The notes under the pieces are model-generated. The model was not told the origin of the DNA and did not search any database. It saw nothing but the letters and a program-made list of their open reading frames with translations. A DNA stretch of 64,000 bases from Sepioteuthis lessoniana (lineage: Eukaryota; Mollusca; Cephalopoda; Myopsida; Loliginidae), in the NCBI GenBank assembly GCA_963585895.1, contig OY757916.1, positions 21,136,560 through 21,200,559 of the forward strand, written 5' to 3'. Below, one piece after another: positions 15,101-28,199 of this stretch (positions within the stretch are counted from its first letter, which is position 1; each line of letters begins with the position of its first letter). Both the position numbers and the translations under genes were made by a program.

Positions 15101-15599
15101 TCTTCACTTTACCCTAGAAGCGTACCTTATATTTCTGAGTGTTAAGCAAGGAAGTATCAAGTACCACTTTTAAAGTCTTTGGTACTCCGCGATCTAGGAT
15201 TGAACCTATGTCTTCCGGAACATTGGCACGCACTCTACCCACTGTGCCAATGTCTTCACTTTACCCTATAAGCGTACCTTATATTTCTGAGTGTTAAACA
15301 AGGAGGTATCAAGTACCATTTTTAAAGTCTTTGGTACGACGCGATCTGGGATTTAACCTAGATCATCCGGAACATTGGCACGCACTCTACCCACTGTGCC
15401 AATGTCTTCACTTTACCCTAGAAGCGTACCTTATATTTCTGAGTGTTAAGCAAGGAAGTATCAAGTACCATTTTTAAAGTCTTTGGTACGACGCGATCTG
15501 GGATTGAACCTAGGTCTTCCGGAACATTGGCAAGCACTCTACCCACTGTGCCAATGTCTTCCCTTTACCCTAGAAGCGTACCTTATATTTCTGAGTGTT

Positions 15600-18150
15600 A
15601 AGCAAGGAGGTATCAAGTACCATTTTTAAAGTCTTTGATTTGACGCGATCTGGGATTGAACCTAGGTCTTCCGGAACATTGGCACGCACTCTACCCACTG
15701 TGACAATGTCTTTACTTTACCCTAGAAGCGTACCTTATATTTCTGAGTGTTAAGGAAGGAAGTATCAAGTACCATTTTTAAAGTCTTTGGTACGACGCGA
15801 TCTGGGATTGAACCTAGGTCTTCCGGAACATTGGCACGTACTCTACCCACTGTGCCAATGTCTTCACTTTACCCTAGAAGCGTACCTTATATTTCTGAGT
15901 GTTAAGCAAGGAGGTATCAAGTACCATTTTTAAAGTCTTTGGTATGATGCGATCTGGGATTGAACCTAGATAATCCGGAACATTGGCACGCACTCTACCC
16001 ACTGTGCCAATGTCTTCACTTTACCCTAGAAGCGTACCTTATATTTCTGAGTGTTAAGCAAGGAAGTATCAAGTACCATTTTTAAAGTCTTTGGTACGAC
16101 GCGATCTGGGAAGGAACCTAGGTCTTCCGGAACATTGGCACGCACTCTACACACTGTGCCAATGTCTTCACTTTACCCTAGAAGCGTACCTTATATTTTT
16201 GAGTGTTAAGCAAGGAAGTATCAAGTACCATTTTTAAAGTCTTTGGTACGACGCGATCTGGGAATGAACCTAGGTCTTCCGGAACATTGGCACGCACTCT
16301 ACCCACTGTGCCAATGTCTTCACTTTACCCTAGAAGCGTACCTTATATTTCTGAGTGTTAAGCAAGGAAGTATCAAGTACCATTTTTAAAGTCTTTGGTA
16401 CGACGCGATCTGGGATTGAACCTAGGTCTTCCGGAACATTGGCACGCACTCTACCCACTGTGCCAATGTCTTCACTTTACCCTAGAAGCGTACCTTATAT
16501 TTCTGAGTGTTAAGCAAGGAAGTATCAAGTACCATTTTTAAAGTCTTTGGTATGACGCAATCTGGGATTAAACCTAGGTCTTCCGGAACATTGGCACGCA
16601 CTCTACCCACTGTGCCAATGTCTTCACTTTACCCTAGAAGCGTACCTTATATTTCTGAGTGTTAACCAGGAAGTATCAAGTACCATTTTTAAAGTCTTTG
16701 GTACGACGCGATCTGGGATTGAACCTAGGTCTTCCGGAACATTGGCACGCACTCTACCCACTGTGCCAATGTCTTCACTTTACCCTAGAAGCGTACCTTA
16801 TATTTCTGAGTGTTAAGCAAGGAAGTATCAAATACCATTTTTAAAGTCTTTGGTACGACGCAATCTGGGATTGAACCTAGGTCTTCCGGAACATTGGCAC
16901 GAACTCTACCCACTGTGCCAATGTCTTCACTTTACCCTAGAAGCGTACCTTATATTTCTTGTTGAAAGCAAGGAAGTATCAAGTACCATTTTTAAAGTCT
17001 TTGGTACGACGAAATCTGGGATTGAACCTAGGTCATCCGGAACATTGGCACGCACTCTACCCACTGTGCCAATGTCTTCACTTTACCCTAGAAGCGTACC
17101 TTATATTTCTGAGTGTTAAGCAATGAAGTATCAAGTACCATTTTTAAAGTCTTTGGTACGACGCGATCTGGGATTGAACCTAGGTCTTGCGGAACATTGG
17201 CACGCACTCTACCCACTGTGCCAATGTCTTCACTTTACCCTAGAAGCGTACCTTATATTTCTGAGTGTTAAGCAAGGAAGTATCAAGTACCATTTTTAAA
17301 GTGTTTGGTACGACGCGATCTGGGATTGAACCTAGGTCTTCCGGAACATTGGCACGCACTCTACCCACTGTGCTAATGTCATCACTTTACCCTAGAAGCG
17401 TACCTTATATTTCTGAGTGAAAGCAAGGAGGTATCAAGTACCATTTTTAAAGTCTTTGGTACGACGAAATCTGGGATTGAACCTAGGTCATCCGGAACAT
17501 TGGCACGCACTCTACCCACTGTGCCAATGTCTTCATTTTACCCTAGAAGCGTACCTCATATTTCTGAGTGTTAAGCAAGGAAGTATCAAGTACCATTTTT
17601 AAAGTCTTTGGTACGACGCGATCTGGGATTTAACCTAGGTCTTCCGGAACATTGGCACGCACTCTACCCACTGTGCCAATGTCTTCACTTTACCCTAGAA
17701 GCGTACCTTATATTTCTTAGTGTTAAGCAAGGAAGTATCAAGTACCATTTTTAAAGTCTTTGGTACGACGCGATCTGGGATTGAACCTAGGTCTTTCGGA
17801 ACATTGGCACGCACTCTACCCACTGTGCCAATGTCTTCACTTTACCCTAGAAGCGTACCTTATATTTCTGAGTGTTAAGCAAGGAAGTATCAAGTACCAT
17901 TTTTAAAGTCTTTGGTACGGCGCGATCTGGGATTGAACCTAGGTCTTCCGGAACATTGGCACGCACTCTACCCACTGTGCCAATGTCTTCACTTTACCCT
18001 AGAAGCGTACCTTATATTTCTGAGTGTTAAGCAAGGAAGTATCAAGTACCATTTTTAAAGTCTTTGGTACGACGCGATCTGGGATTGAACCTAGGTCTTC
18101 CGGAACATTGGCACGCACTCTACCCACTGTGCCAATGTCTTCACTTTACC
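15600..18150. repeat. Satellite A higher-order block, copy 1 (offset 4249 bp)
   Basis: Marker variants (CTTTGATTTGACGCG near 15635, GGGAAGGAACC, TTTTTGAGTG, AAATACCATT, the TTGAAAGC spacer near 16963, GGTCTTGCGG near 17185) recur in the same order 4249 bp downstream. 4249 is 28 monomers minus 7 bp of small deletions. The boundaries are approximate. Confidence 0.8.
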
Positions 18151-19848
18151 CTAGAAGCGTACCTTGTATTTCTGAGTGTTAAGCAAGGACGTATCATGTA
18201 CCATTTTTAAAGTCTTTGGTACGATGCGATCTGGGATTGAACCTAGGTCTTCCGGAACATTGGCACGCACTCTACCCACTGTGCCAATGTCTTCACTTTA
18301 CCCTAGAAGCGTACCTTATATTTCTGAGTGTTAAGCAAGGAAGTATCAAGTACCATTTTTAAAGTCTTTTGGTATGACGCGATCTGGGATTGAACCTAGG
18401 TCTTCCGGAACATTGGCACGCACTTTACCCACTGTGCCAATGTCTTCACTTTACCCTAGAAGCGTACCTTATATTTCTGAGTGTTAAGCAAGGATGTATC
18501 AAGTACCATTTTTAAAGTCTTTGGTACGACGCGTCTGGGAGAGACCCTAAGTCTTCCGGAACATTGGCACGCACTCTACCCACTGTGCCAATGTCTTCAC
18601 TTTACCCTAGAAGCGTACCTTGTATTTCTGAGTGTTAAGCAAGGAAGTATCATGTACCATTTTTAAAGTCTTTGGTACGATGCGATCTGGGATTGAACCT
18701 AGGTCTTCCGGAACATTGGCACGCACTCTACCCACTGTGCCAATGTCTTCACTTTACCGTAGAAGCGTACCTTATATTTCTGAGTGTTAAGCAAGGAAGT
18801 ATCAAGTACCATTTTTAAAGTCTTTTGGTATGACGCGATCTGGGATTGAACCTAGGTCTTCATGAACATTGGCACGCACTTTACCCACTGTGCCAATGTC
18901 TTCACTTTACCCTAGAAGCGTACCTTATATTTCTGAGTGTTAAGCAAGGATGTATCAAGTACCATTTTTAAAGTCTTTGGTACGACGCGTCTGGGAGAGA
19001 CCCTAAGTCTTCCGGAACATTGGCACGCACTCTACCAACTGTGCCAATGTCTTCACTTTACCCTAGAAGCGTACCTTGTATTTCTGAGTGTTAAGCAAGG
19101 AAGTATCATGTACCATTTTTAAAGTCTTTGGTACGATGCGATCTGGGATTGAACCTAGGTCTTCCGGAACATTGGCACGCACTCTACCCACTGTGCCAAT
19201 GTCTTCACTTTACCCTAGAAGCGTACCTTATATTTCTGAGTGTTAAGCAAGGAGGTATCAAGTAGCATTTTTAAAGTCTTTGGTATGACGCGATCTGGGA
19301 TGGAACCTAGGTCTTCCGGAACATTGGCACGCACCTACTGTGCCAATGTCTTCACTTTACCCTAGAAGCGTCCCTTATATTTCTGAGTGTTAAACAAGGA
19401 GGTATCAAGTACCATTTTTAAAGTCTTTGGTACGACGCGATCTGGGATTTAACCTAGATCATCCGGAACATTGGCACGCACTCTACCCACTGTGCCAATG
19501 TCTTCACTTTACCCTAGAAGCGTACCTTATATTTCTGAGTGTTAAGCAAGGAAGTATCAAGTACCATTTTTAAAGTCTTTGGTACGACGCGATCTGGGAT
19601 TGAACCTAGGTCTTCCGGAACATTGGCAAGCACTCTACCCACTGTGCCAATGTCTTCCCTTTACCCTAGAAGCGTACCTTATATTTCTGAGTGTTGAGCA
19701 AGGAGGTATAAAGTACCATTTTTAAAGTCTTTGGTACGACGCGATCTGCGATTGAACCTAGGTCTTCCGGAACATTGGCACGCACTCTACCCACTGTGCC
19801 AATGTCTTCCCTTTACCCTAGAAGCGTACCTTATATTTCTGAGTGTTA

Positions 19849-22400
19849 AGCAAGGAGGTATCAAGTACCATTTTTAAAGTCTTTGATTTGACGCGATCTG
19901 GGATTGAACCTAGGTCTTCCGGAACATTGGCACGCACTCTACCCACTGTGACAATGTCTTCACTTTACCCTAGAAGCGTACCTTATATTTCTGAGTGTTA
20001 AGGAAGGAAGTATCAAGTACCATTTTTAAAGTCTTTGGTACGACGCGATCTGGGATTGAACCTAGGTCTTCCGGAACATTGGCACGTACTCTACCCACTG
20101 TGCCAATGTCTTCACTTTACCCTAGAAGCGTACCTTATATTTCTGAGTGTTAAGCAAGGAGGTATCAAGTACCATTTTTAAAGTCTTTGGTATGATGCGA
20201 TCTGGGATTGAACCTAGATCTTCCGGAACATTGGCACGCACTCTACCCACTGTGCCAATGTCTTCACTTTACCCTAGAAGCGTACCTTATATTTCTGAGT
20301 GTTAAGCAAGGAAGTATCAAGTACCATTTTTAAAGTCTTTGGTACGACGCGATCTGGGAAGGAACCTAGGTCTTCCGGAACATTGGCACGCACTCTACAC
20401 ACTGTGCCAATGTCTTCACTTTACCCTAGAAGCGTACCTTATATTTTTGAGTGTTAAGCAAGGAAGTATCAAGTACCATTTTTAAAGTCTTTGGTACGAC
20501 GCGATCTGGGAATGAACCTAGGTCTTCCGGAACATTGGCACGCACTCTACCCACTGTGCCAATGTCTTCACTTTACCCTAGAAGCGTACCTTATATTTCT
20601 GAGTGTTAAGCAAGGAAGTATCAAGTACCATTTTTAAAGTCTTTGGTACGACGCGATCTGGGATTGAACCTAGGTCTTCCGGAACATTGGCACGCACTCT
20701 ACCCACTGTGCCAATGTCTTCACTTTACCCTAGAAGCGTACCTTATATTTCTGAGTGTTAAGCAAGGAAGTATCAAGTACCATTTTTAAAGTCTTTGGTA
20801 TGACGCAATCTGGGATTAAACCTAGGTCTTCCGGAACATTGGCACGCACTCTACCCACTGTGCCAATGTCTTCACTTTACCCTAGAAGCGTACCTTATAT
20901 TTCTGAGTGTTAAGCAAGGAAGTATCAAGTACCATTTTTAAAGTCTTTGGTACGACGCGATCTGGGATTGAACCTAGGTCTTCCGGAACATTGGCACGCA
21001 CTCTACCCACTGTGCCAATGTCTTCACTTTACCCTAGAAGCGTACCTTATATTTCTGAGTGTTAAGCAAGGAAGTATCAAATACCATTTTTAAAGTCTTT
21101 GGTACGACGCAATCTGGGATTGAACCTAGGTCTTCCGGAACATTGGCACGAACTCTACCCACTGTGCCAATGTCTTCACTTTACCCTAGAAGCGTACCTT
21201 ATATTTCTGGTTGAAAGCAAGGAAGTATCAAGTACCATTTTTAAAGTCTTTGGTACGACGAAATCTGGGATTGAACCTAGGTCATCCGGAACATTGGCAC
21301 GCACTCTACCCACTGTGCCAATGTCTTCACTTTACCCTAGAAGCGTACCTTATATTTCTGAGTGTTAAGCAATGAAGTATCAAGTACCATTTTTAAAGTC
21401 TTTGGTACGACGCGATCTGGGATTGAACCTAGGTCTTGCGGAACATTGGCACGCACTCTACCCACTGTGCCAATGTCTTCACTTTACCCTAGAAGCGTAC
21501 CTTATATTTCTGAGTGTTAAGCAAGGAAGTATCAAGTACCATTTTTAAAGTGTTTGGTACGACGCGATCTGGGATTGAACCTAGGTCTTCCGGAACATTG
21601 GCACGCACTCTACCCACTGTGCTAATGTCATCACTTTACCCTAGAAGCGTACCTTATATTTCTGAGTGAAAGCAAGGAGGTATCAAGTACCATTTTTAAA
21701 GTCTTTGGTACGACGAAATCTGGGATTGAACCTAGGTCATCCGGAACATTGGCACGCACTCTACCCACTGTGCCAATGTCTTCATTTTACCCTAGAAGCG
21801 TACCTCATATTTCTGAGTGTTAAGCAAGGAAGTATCAAGTACCATTTTTAAAGTCTTTGGTACGACGCGATCTGGGATTGAACCTAGGTCTTCCGGAACA
21901 TTGGCACGCACTCTACCCACTGTGCCAATGTCTTCACTTTACCCTAGAAGCGTACCTTATATTTCTGAGTGTTAAGCAAGGAAGTATCAAGTACCATTTT
22001 TAAAGTCTTTGGTACGACGCGATCTGGGATTGAACCTAGGTCTTTCGGAACATTGGCACGCACTCTACCCACTGTGCCAATGTCTTCACTTTACCCTAGA
22101 AGCGTACCTTATATTTCTTAGTGTTAAGCAAGGAAGTATCAAGTACCATTTTTAAAGTCTTTGGTACGACGCGATCTGGGATTGAACCTAGGTCTTTCGG
22201 AACATTGGCACGCACTCTACCCACTGTGCCAATGTCTTCACTTTACCCTAGAAGCGTACCTTATATTTCTGAGTGTTAAGCAAGGAAGTATCAAGTACCA
22301 TTTTTAAAGTCTTTGGTACGGCGCGATCTGGGATTGAACCTAGGTCTTCCGGAACATTGGCACGCACTCTAACCACTGTGCCAATGTCTTCACTTTACCC
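19849..22400. repeat. Satellite A higher-order block, copy 2
   Basis: This is the second copy of the block at 15600-18150, with the same ordered series of variant monomers. The SINE-like insertion lies just past its right end. Part of it (about 20150-21230) is present again at about 28200-29270, so the block has been copied at least twice. Confidence 0.8.
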
Positions 22401-22559
22401 TAGAAGCGTACCTTATATTTCTGAGTGTTAAGCAAGGAAGTATCAAGTACCATTTTTAAAGTCTTTGTTACGACGCGATCTGGGATTGAACCTAGGTCTT
22501 CCGGAACATTGGCACGCACTCTACCCACTGTGCCAATGTCTTCACTTTACCGTAGAAGC

Positions 22560-22575
22560 GTACCTTGTATTTCTG
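22560..22575. repeat. Left target-site duplication of SINE-like insertion
   Basis: GTACCTTGTATTTCTG is repeated, with one base different, at 22860-22875. The variable base is one that also varies among satellite A monomers. The sequence is ordinary satellite A, so the insertion duplicated 16 bp of its target. Confidence 0.85.
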
Positions 22576-22859
22576 TCCTCGTGGTGTAATGGTTAAAGAG
22601 ATGAACTGCGGAATCGTAGTACGCGAGTTCGTACTCCAGTCGCGCTATTACGTTCACTTTCGGGCAAATACGCTTGGGAAAGGTATGAACCCCCTTATTC
22701 TCCCTCCAGCTATGGGCAAATAGTAGGACAGACTAGGTTCTTCAGCCTTGGTGAGGCAACTAGTCTAGGAGAAGGAAAACTCTGAATTCAAACCTGTTAA
22801 ACTCCGCTTAAAAACTGACCTTGTGTCATATCCTGCCCGAGCGGAGGGGTTGGTAAATA
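22576..22859 (+). mobile_element. SINE-like element with tRNA-like head, inserted in satellite A
   Basis: This 284-bp segment is unlike either satellite and is the only such break in satellite A. Its 5' part reads as a tRNA head: A box TGGTGTAATGG (22582-22592) followed by GTTA, and B box GAGTTCGTACTCC (22625-22637), about 33 nt apart. TGGTGTAATGGTTA resembles the D-arm region of animal tRNA-Gln or tRNA-Glu genes; I do not claim which. The body (about 22650-22859) has no open frame of note and I do not recognise its family. It has no poly(A) tail, and the 3' end is TTGGTAAATA. The 16-bp duplication at its ends fits LINE-driven insertion. The orientation is opposite to the tRNA-like segment of the satellite. 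Confidence 0.82.
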
Positions 22860-22875
22860 GTACCTTATATTTCTG
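22860..22875. repeat. Right target-site duplication of SINE-like insertion
   Basis: GTACCTTATATTTCTG matches 15 of 16 bases at 22560-22575. The satellite resumes here in phase. An unfilled version of the site is present at 18311-18326 in the related block. Confidence 0.85.
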
Positions 22876-24569
22876 AGTGTTAAGCAAGGAAGTATCAAGT
22901 ACCATTTTTAAAGTCTTTGGTACGACGCGATCTGGGATTGAACCTAGGTCTTCCGGAACATTGGCGCGCACTCTACCCACTGTGCCAATGTCTTCACTTT
23001 ACCCTAGAAGCGGACCTTATATTTCTGAGTGTTAAGCAAGGAGGTATCAAGTACCATTTTTAAAGTCTTTGGTACGACGCGATCTGGGATTGAACCTAGG
23101 TCTTCCGGAACATTGGCACGCACTCTACCCACTGTGCCAATGTCTTCACTTTACCCTAGAAGTGTACCTTATATTTCTGAGTGTTAAGCAAGGAGGTATC
23201 AAGTACCATTTTTAAAGTCTTTGGTATGACGCGATCTGGGATTGAACCTAGGTCTTCCAGAACATTGGCACGCACTCTACCCACTGTGCCAGTGTCTTCA
23301 CTTTACCCTAGAAGCGTACCTTATATTTCTGAGTGTTAAGCAAGGAAGTATCAAGTACCATTTTTAAAGTCTTTGGTACGATGCAATCTGGGATTGAACC
23401 TAGGTCTTCCGGAACATTGGCACGCACTCTACCCACTGTGCCAATGTCTTCACTTTACCCTAGAAGCGTACCTTATATTTCTGAGTGTTAAGCAAGGAGG
23501 TATCAAATACCATTTTTAAAGTCTTTGGTACGACGCGATCTGGGATTGAACCTAGGTCTTCCGGAACATTGGCACGCACTCTACCCACTGTGCCAATGTC
23601 TTCACTTTACCCTTGAATCGTACCTTATATTTCTGAGTGTTAAGCAAGGAAGTATCAAGTACCATTTTTAAAGTCTTTGGTACGACGTGATCTGGGATTG
23701 AACCTAGGTCTTCCGGAACATTGGCACGCACTCTACCCACTGTGCCAATGTCTTCACTTTACCCTAGAAGCGTACCTTATATTTCTGAGTGTTAAGCAAG
23801 GAAGTATCAAGTACCATTTTTAAAGTCTTTGGTACGACGCGATCTGGGATTGAACCTAGGTCTTCCGGAACATTGGCACGCACTCGACCCACTGTGCCAA
23901 TGTCTTCACTTTACCCTAGAAGCGTACCTTATATTTTTAAGTGTTAAGCAAGGAAGTATCAAGTACCATTTTTAAAGTCTTTGGTACGACGCGATCTGGG
24001 ATTGAACCTAGGTCTTCCGGAACATTGGCACGCACTCTACCCACTGTGCCAATGTCTTCACTTTACCCAAGAAGCGTACCTTATATTTCTGAGTGTTAAG
24101 CAAGGAAGTATCAAGTACCATTTTTAAAGTCTTTGGTACGACGCGATCTGGGATTGAACCTAGGTCTTCCGGAACATTAACACGCACTCTACCCACTGTG
24201 CCAATGTCATCACTTTACCCTAGAAGCATACCTTATATTTCTGAGTGTTAAGCAAGGAAGTATCAAGTACCATTTTTAAAGTCTTTGGTACGACGCGATC
24301 TGGGATTGAACCTAGGTCTTCCGGAACATTGGCACGCACTCTACCCACTGTGCCAATGTCTTCACTTTACCCTAGAAGCGTACCTTGTATTTCTGAGTGT
24401 TAAGCAAGGACGTATCATGTACCATTTTTAAAGTCTTTGGTACGACGCGATCTGGGATTGAACCTAGGTCTTCCGGAACATTGGCACGCACTCTACCCAC
24501 TGTGCCAATGTCTTCACTTTACCCTAGAAGCGTACCTTATATTTCTGAGTGTTAAGCAAGGAAGTATCA

Positions 24570-27500
24570 AGTACCATTTTTAAAGTCTTTTGGTATGACG
24601 CGATCTGGGATTGAACCTAGGTCTTCCGGAACATTGGCACGCACTTTACCCACTGTGCCAATGTCTTCACTTTACCCTAGAAGCGTACCTTATATTTCTG
24701 AGTGTTAAGCAAGGATGTATCAAGTACCATTTTTAAAGTCTTTGGTACGACGCGTCTGGGAGAGACCCTAAGTCTTCCGGAACATTGGCACGCACTCTAC
24801 CCACTGTGCCAATGTCTTCACTTTACCCTAGAAGCGTACCTTGTATTTCTGAGTGTTAAGCAAGGAAGTATCATGTACCATTTTTAAAGTCTTTGGTACG
24901 ATGCGATCTGGGATTGAACCTAGGTCTTCCGGAACATTGGCACGCACTCTACCCACTGTGCCAATGTCTTCACTTTACCCTAGAAGCGTACCTTATATTT
25001 CTGAGTGTTAAGCAAGGAGGTATCAAGTACCATTTTTAAAGTCTTTGGTATGACGCGATCTGGGATTGAACCTAGGTCTTCCAGAACATTGGCACGCACT
25101 CTACCCACTGTGCCAGTGTCTTCACTTTACCCTAGAAGCGTACCTTATATTTCTGAGTGTTAAGCAAGGAAGTATCAAGTACCATTTTTAAAGTCTTTGG
25201 TACGATGCAATCTGGGATTGAACCTAGGTCTTCCGGAACATTGGCACGCACTCTACCCACTGTGCCAATGTCTTCACTTTACCCTAGAAGCGTACCTTAT
25301 ATTTCTGAGTGTTAAGCAAGGAGGTATCAAATACCATTTTTAAAGTCTTTGGTACGACGCGATCTGGGATTGAACCTAGGTCTTCCGGAACATTGGCACG
25401 CACTCTACCCACTGTGCCAATGTCTTCACTTTACCCTTGAATCGTACCTTATATTTCTGAGTGTTAAGCAAGGAAGTATCAAGTACCATTTTTAAAGTCT
25501 TTGGTACGACGCGATCTGGGATTGAACCTAGGTCTTCCGGAACATTGGCACGCACTCGACCCACTGTGCCAATGTCTTCACTTTACCCTAGAAGCGTACC
25601 TTATATTTTTAAGTGTTAAGCAAGGAAGTATCAAGTACCATTTTTAAAGTCTTTGGTACGACGCGATCTGGGATTGAACCTAGGTCTTCCGGAACATTGG
25701 CACGCACTCTACCCACTGTGCCAATGTCTTCACTTTACCCAAGAAGCGTACCTTATATTTCTGAGTGTTAAGCAAGGAAGTATCAAGTACCATTTTTAAA
25801 GTCTTTGGTACGACGCGATCTGGGATTGAACCTAGGTCTTCCGGAACATTAACACGCACTCTACCCACTGTGCCAATGTCATCACTTTACCCTAGAAGCG
25901 TACCTTATATTTCTGAGTGTTAAGCAAGGAAGTATCAAGTACCATTTTTAAAGTCTTTGGTACGACGCGATCTGGGATTGAACCTAGGTCTTCCGGAACA
26001 TTGGCACGCACTCTACCCACTGTGCCAATGTCTTCACTTTACCCTAGAAGCGTACCTTGTATTTCTGAGTGTTAAGCAAGGACGTATCATGTACCATTTT
26101 TAAAGTCTTTGGTACGACGCGATCTGGGATTGAACCTAGGTCTTCCGGAACATTGGCACGCACTCTACCCACTGTGCCAATGTCTTCACTTTACCCTAGA
26201 AGCGTACCTTATATTTCTGAGTGTTAAGCAAGGAAGTATCAAGTACCATTTTTAAAGTCTTTTGGTATGACGCGATCTGGGATTGAACCTAGGTCTTCCG
26301 GAACATTGGCACGCACTTTACCCACTGTGCCAATGTCTTCACTTTACCCTAGAAGCGTACCTTATATTTCTGAGTGTTAAGCAAGGATATATCAAGTACC
26401 ATTTTTAAAGTCTTTGGTACGACGCGTCTGGGAGAGACCCTAAGTCTTCCGGAACATTGGCACACACTCTACCCACTGTGCCAATGTCTTCACTTTACCC
26501 TAGAAGCGTACCTTGTATTTCTGAGTGTTAAGCAAGGAAGTATCATGTACCATTTTTAAAGTCTTTGGTACGATGCGATCTGGGATTGAACCTAGGTCTT
26601 CCGGAACATTGGCACGCACTCTACCCACTGTGCCAATGTCTTCACTTTACCCTAGAAGCGTACCTTATATTTCTGAGTGTTAAGCAAGGAAGTATCAAGT
26701 ACCATTTTTAAAGTCTTTTGGTATGACGCGATCTGGGATTGAACCTAGGTCTTCATGAACATTGGCACGCACTTTACCCACTGTGCCAATGTCTTCACTT
26801 TACCCTAGAAGCGTACCTTATATTTCTGAGTGTTAAGCAAGGATGTATCAAGTACCATTTTTAAAGTCTTTGGTACGACGCGTCTGGGAGAGACCCTAAG
26901 TCTTCCGGAACATTGGCACGCACTCTACCCACTGTGCCAATGTCTTCACTTTACCCTAGAAGCGTACCTTATATTTCTGAGTGTTAAGCAAGGATGTATC
27001 AAGTACCATTTTTAAAGTCTTTGGTACGACGCGTCTGGGAGAGACCCTAAGTCTTCCGGAACATTGGCACGCACTCTACCCACTGTGCCAATGTCTTCAC
27101 TTTACCCTAGAAGCGTACCTTTTATTTCTGAGTGTTAAGCAAGGATGTATCAAGTACCATTTTTAAAGTCTTTGGTACGACGCGTCTGGGAGAGACCCTA
27201 AGTCTTCCGGAACATTGGCACGCACTCTACCCACTGTGCCAATGTCTTCACTTTACCCTAGAAGCGTACCTTATATTTCTGAGTGTTAAGCAAGGAAGTA
27301 TCAAGTACCATTTTTAAAGTCTTTTGGTATGACGCGATCTGGGATTGAACCTAGGTCTTCCGGAACATTGGCACGCATTTTACCCACTGTGCCAATGTCT
27401 TCACTTTACCCTAGAAGCGTACCTTATATTTCTGAGTGTTAAGCAAGGCTGTATCAAGTACCATTTTTAAAGTCTTTGGTACGACGCGTCTGGGAGAGAC

Positions 27501-28077
27501 CCTAAGTCTTCCGGAACATTGGCACGCACTCTACCCACTGTGCCAATGTCTTCACTTTACCCTAGAAGCGTACCTTGTATTTCTGAGTGTTAAGCAAGGA
27601 AGTATCATGTACCATTTTTAAAGTCTTTGGTACGACGCGATCTGGGATTGAACCTAGGTCTTCCGGAACATTGGCACGCACTCTACCCACTGTGCCAATG
27701 TCTTCACTTTACCCTAGAAGCGTACCTTATATTTCTGAGTGTTAAGCAAGGAAGTATCAAGTACCATTTTTAAAGTCTTTTGGTATGACGCGATCTGGGA
27801 TTGAACCTAGGTCTTCCGGAACATTGGCACGCACTTTACCCACTGTGCCAATGTCTTCACTTTACCCTAGAAGCGTACCTTATATTTCTGAGTGTTAAGC
27901 AAGGATGTATCAAGTACCATTTTTAAAGTCTTTGGTACGACGCGTCTGGGAGAGACCCTAAGTCTTCCGGAACATTGGCACGCACTCTACCCACTGTGCC
28001 AATGTCTTCACTTTACCCTAGAAGCGTACCTTATATTTCTGAGTGTTAAGCAAGGAAGTATCAAGTACCATTTTTAA
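24570..28077. repeat. 456-bp trimeric higher-order repeat region in satellite A
   Basis: Three monomer types alternate: one with TCTTTTGGTATGACGCG and CACTTTACCC, a 151-bp type with GCGTCTGGGAGAGACCC, and one with CCTTGTATTTCTG followed by ATCATGTACC. The 151-bp type recurs at 456-bp spacing (26374 and 26830; 27436 and 27892). The same trimer is seen at 18360-19130 and 29290-31115. At 26830-27317 three 151-bp monomers follow one another directly, a local expansion of one type. Confidence 0.8.
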
Positions 28078-28199
28078 AGTCTTTGGTACGACGCGATCTG
28101 GGATTGAACCTAGGTCTTCCGGAACATTGGCACGCACTCTACCCACTGTGACAATGTCTTCACTTTACCCTAGAAGCGTACCTTATATTTCTGAGTGTT

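Larger units (their letters stand above)
1..22575. repeat. Satellite A array, left part (152-bp monomer, about 148 copies)
   Basis: The sequence repeats head to tail every 152 bp: the motif TAAG at the start of each unit falls at 1, 153, 305 and so on. Monomers differ by scattered substitutions and small indels, including a recurrent 5-bp loss that turns GCACTCTACCCACTG into GCACCCACTG (for example near 1456, 2513 and 2965). Every monomer has a tRNA-like segment on the minus strand and a second inverted repeat, GTACCA...TGGTAC, around the TTTTTAAAG stretch. No unique gene-bearing sequence was found in this stretch. Frames of 61-93 codons appear only because the monomer recurs; 152 is not a multiple of three, so no frame persists along the array. 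Confidence 0.97.
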
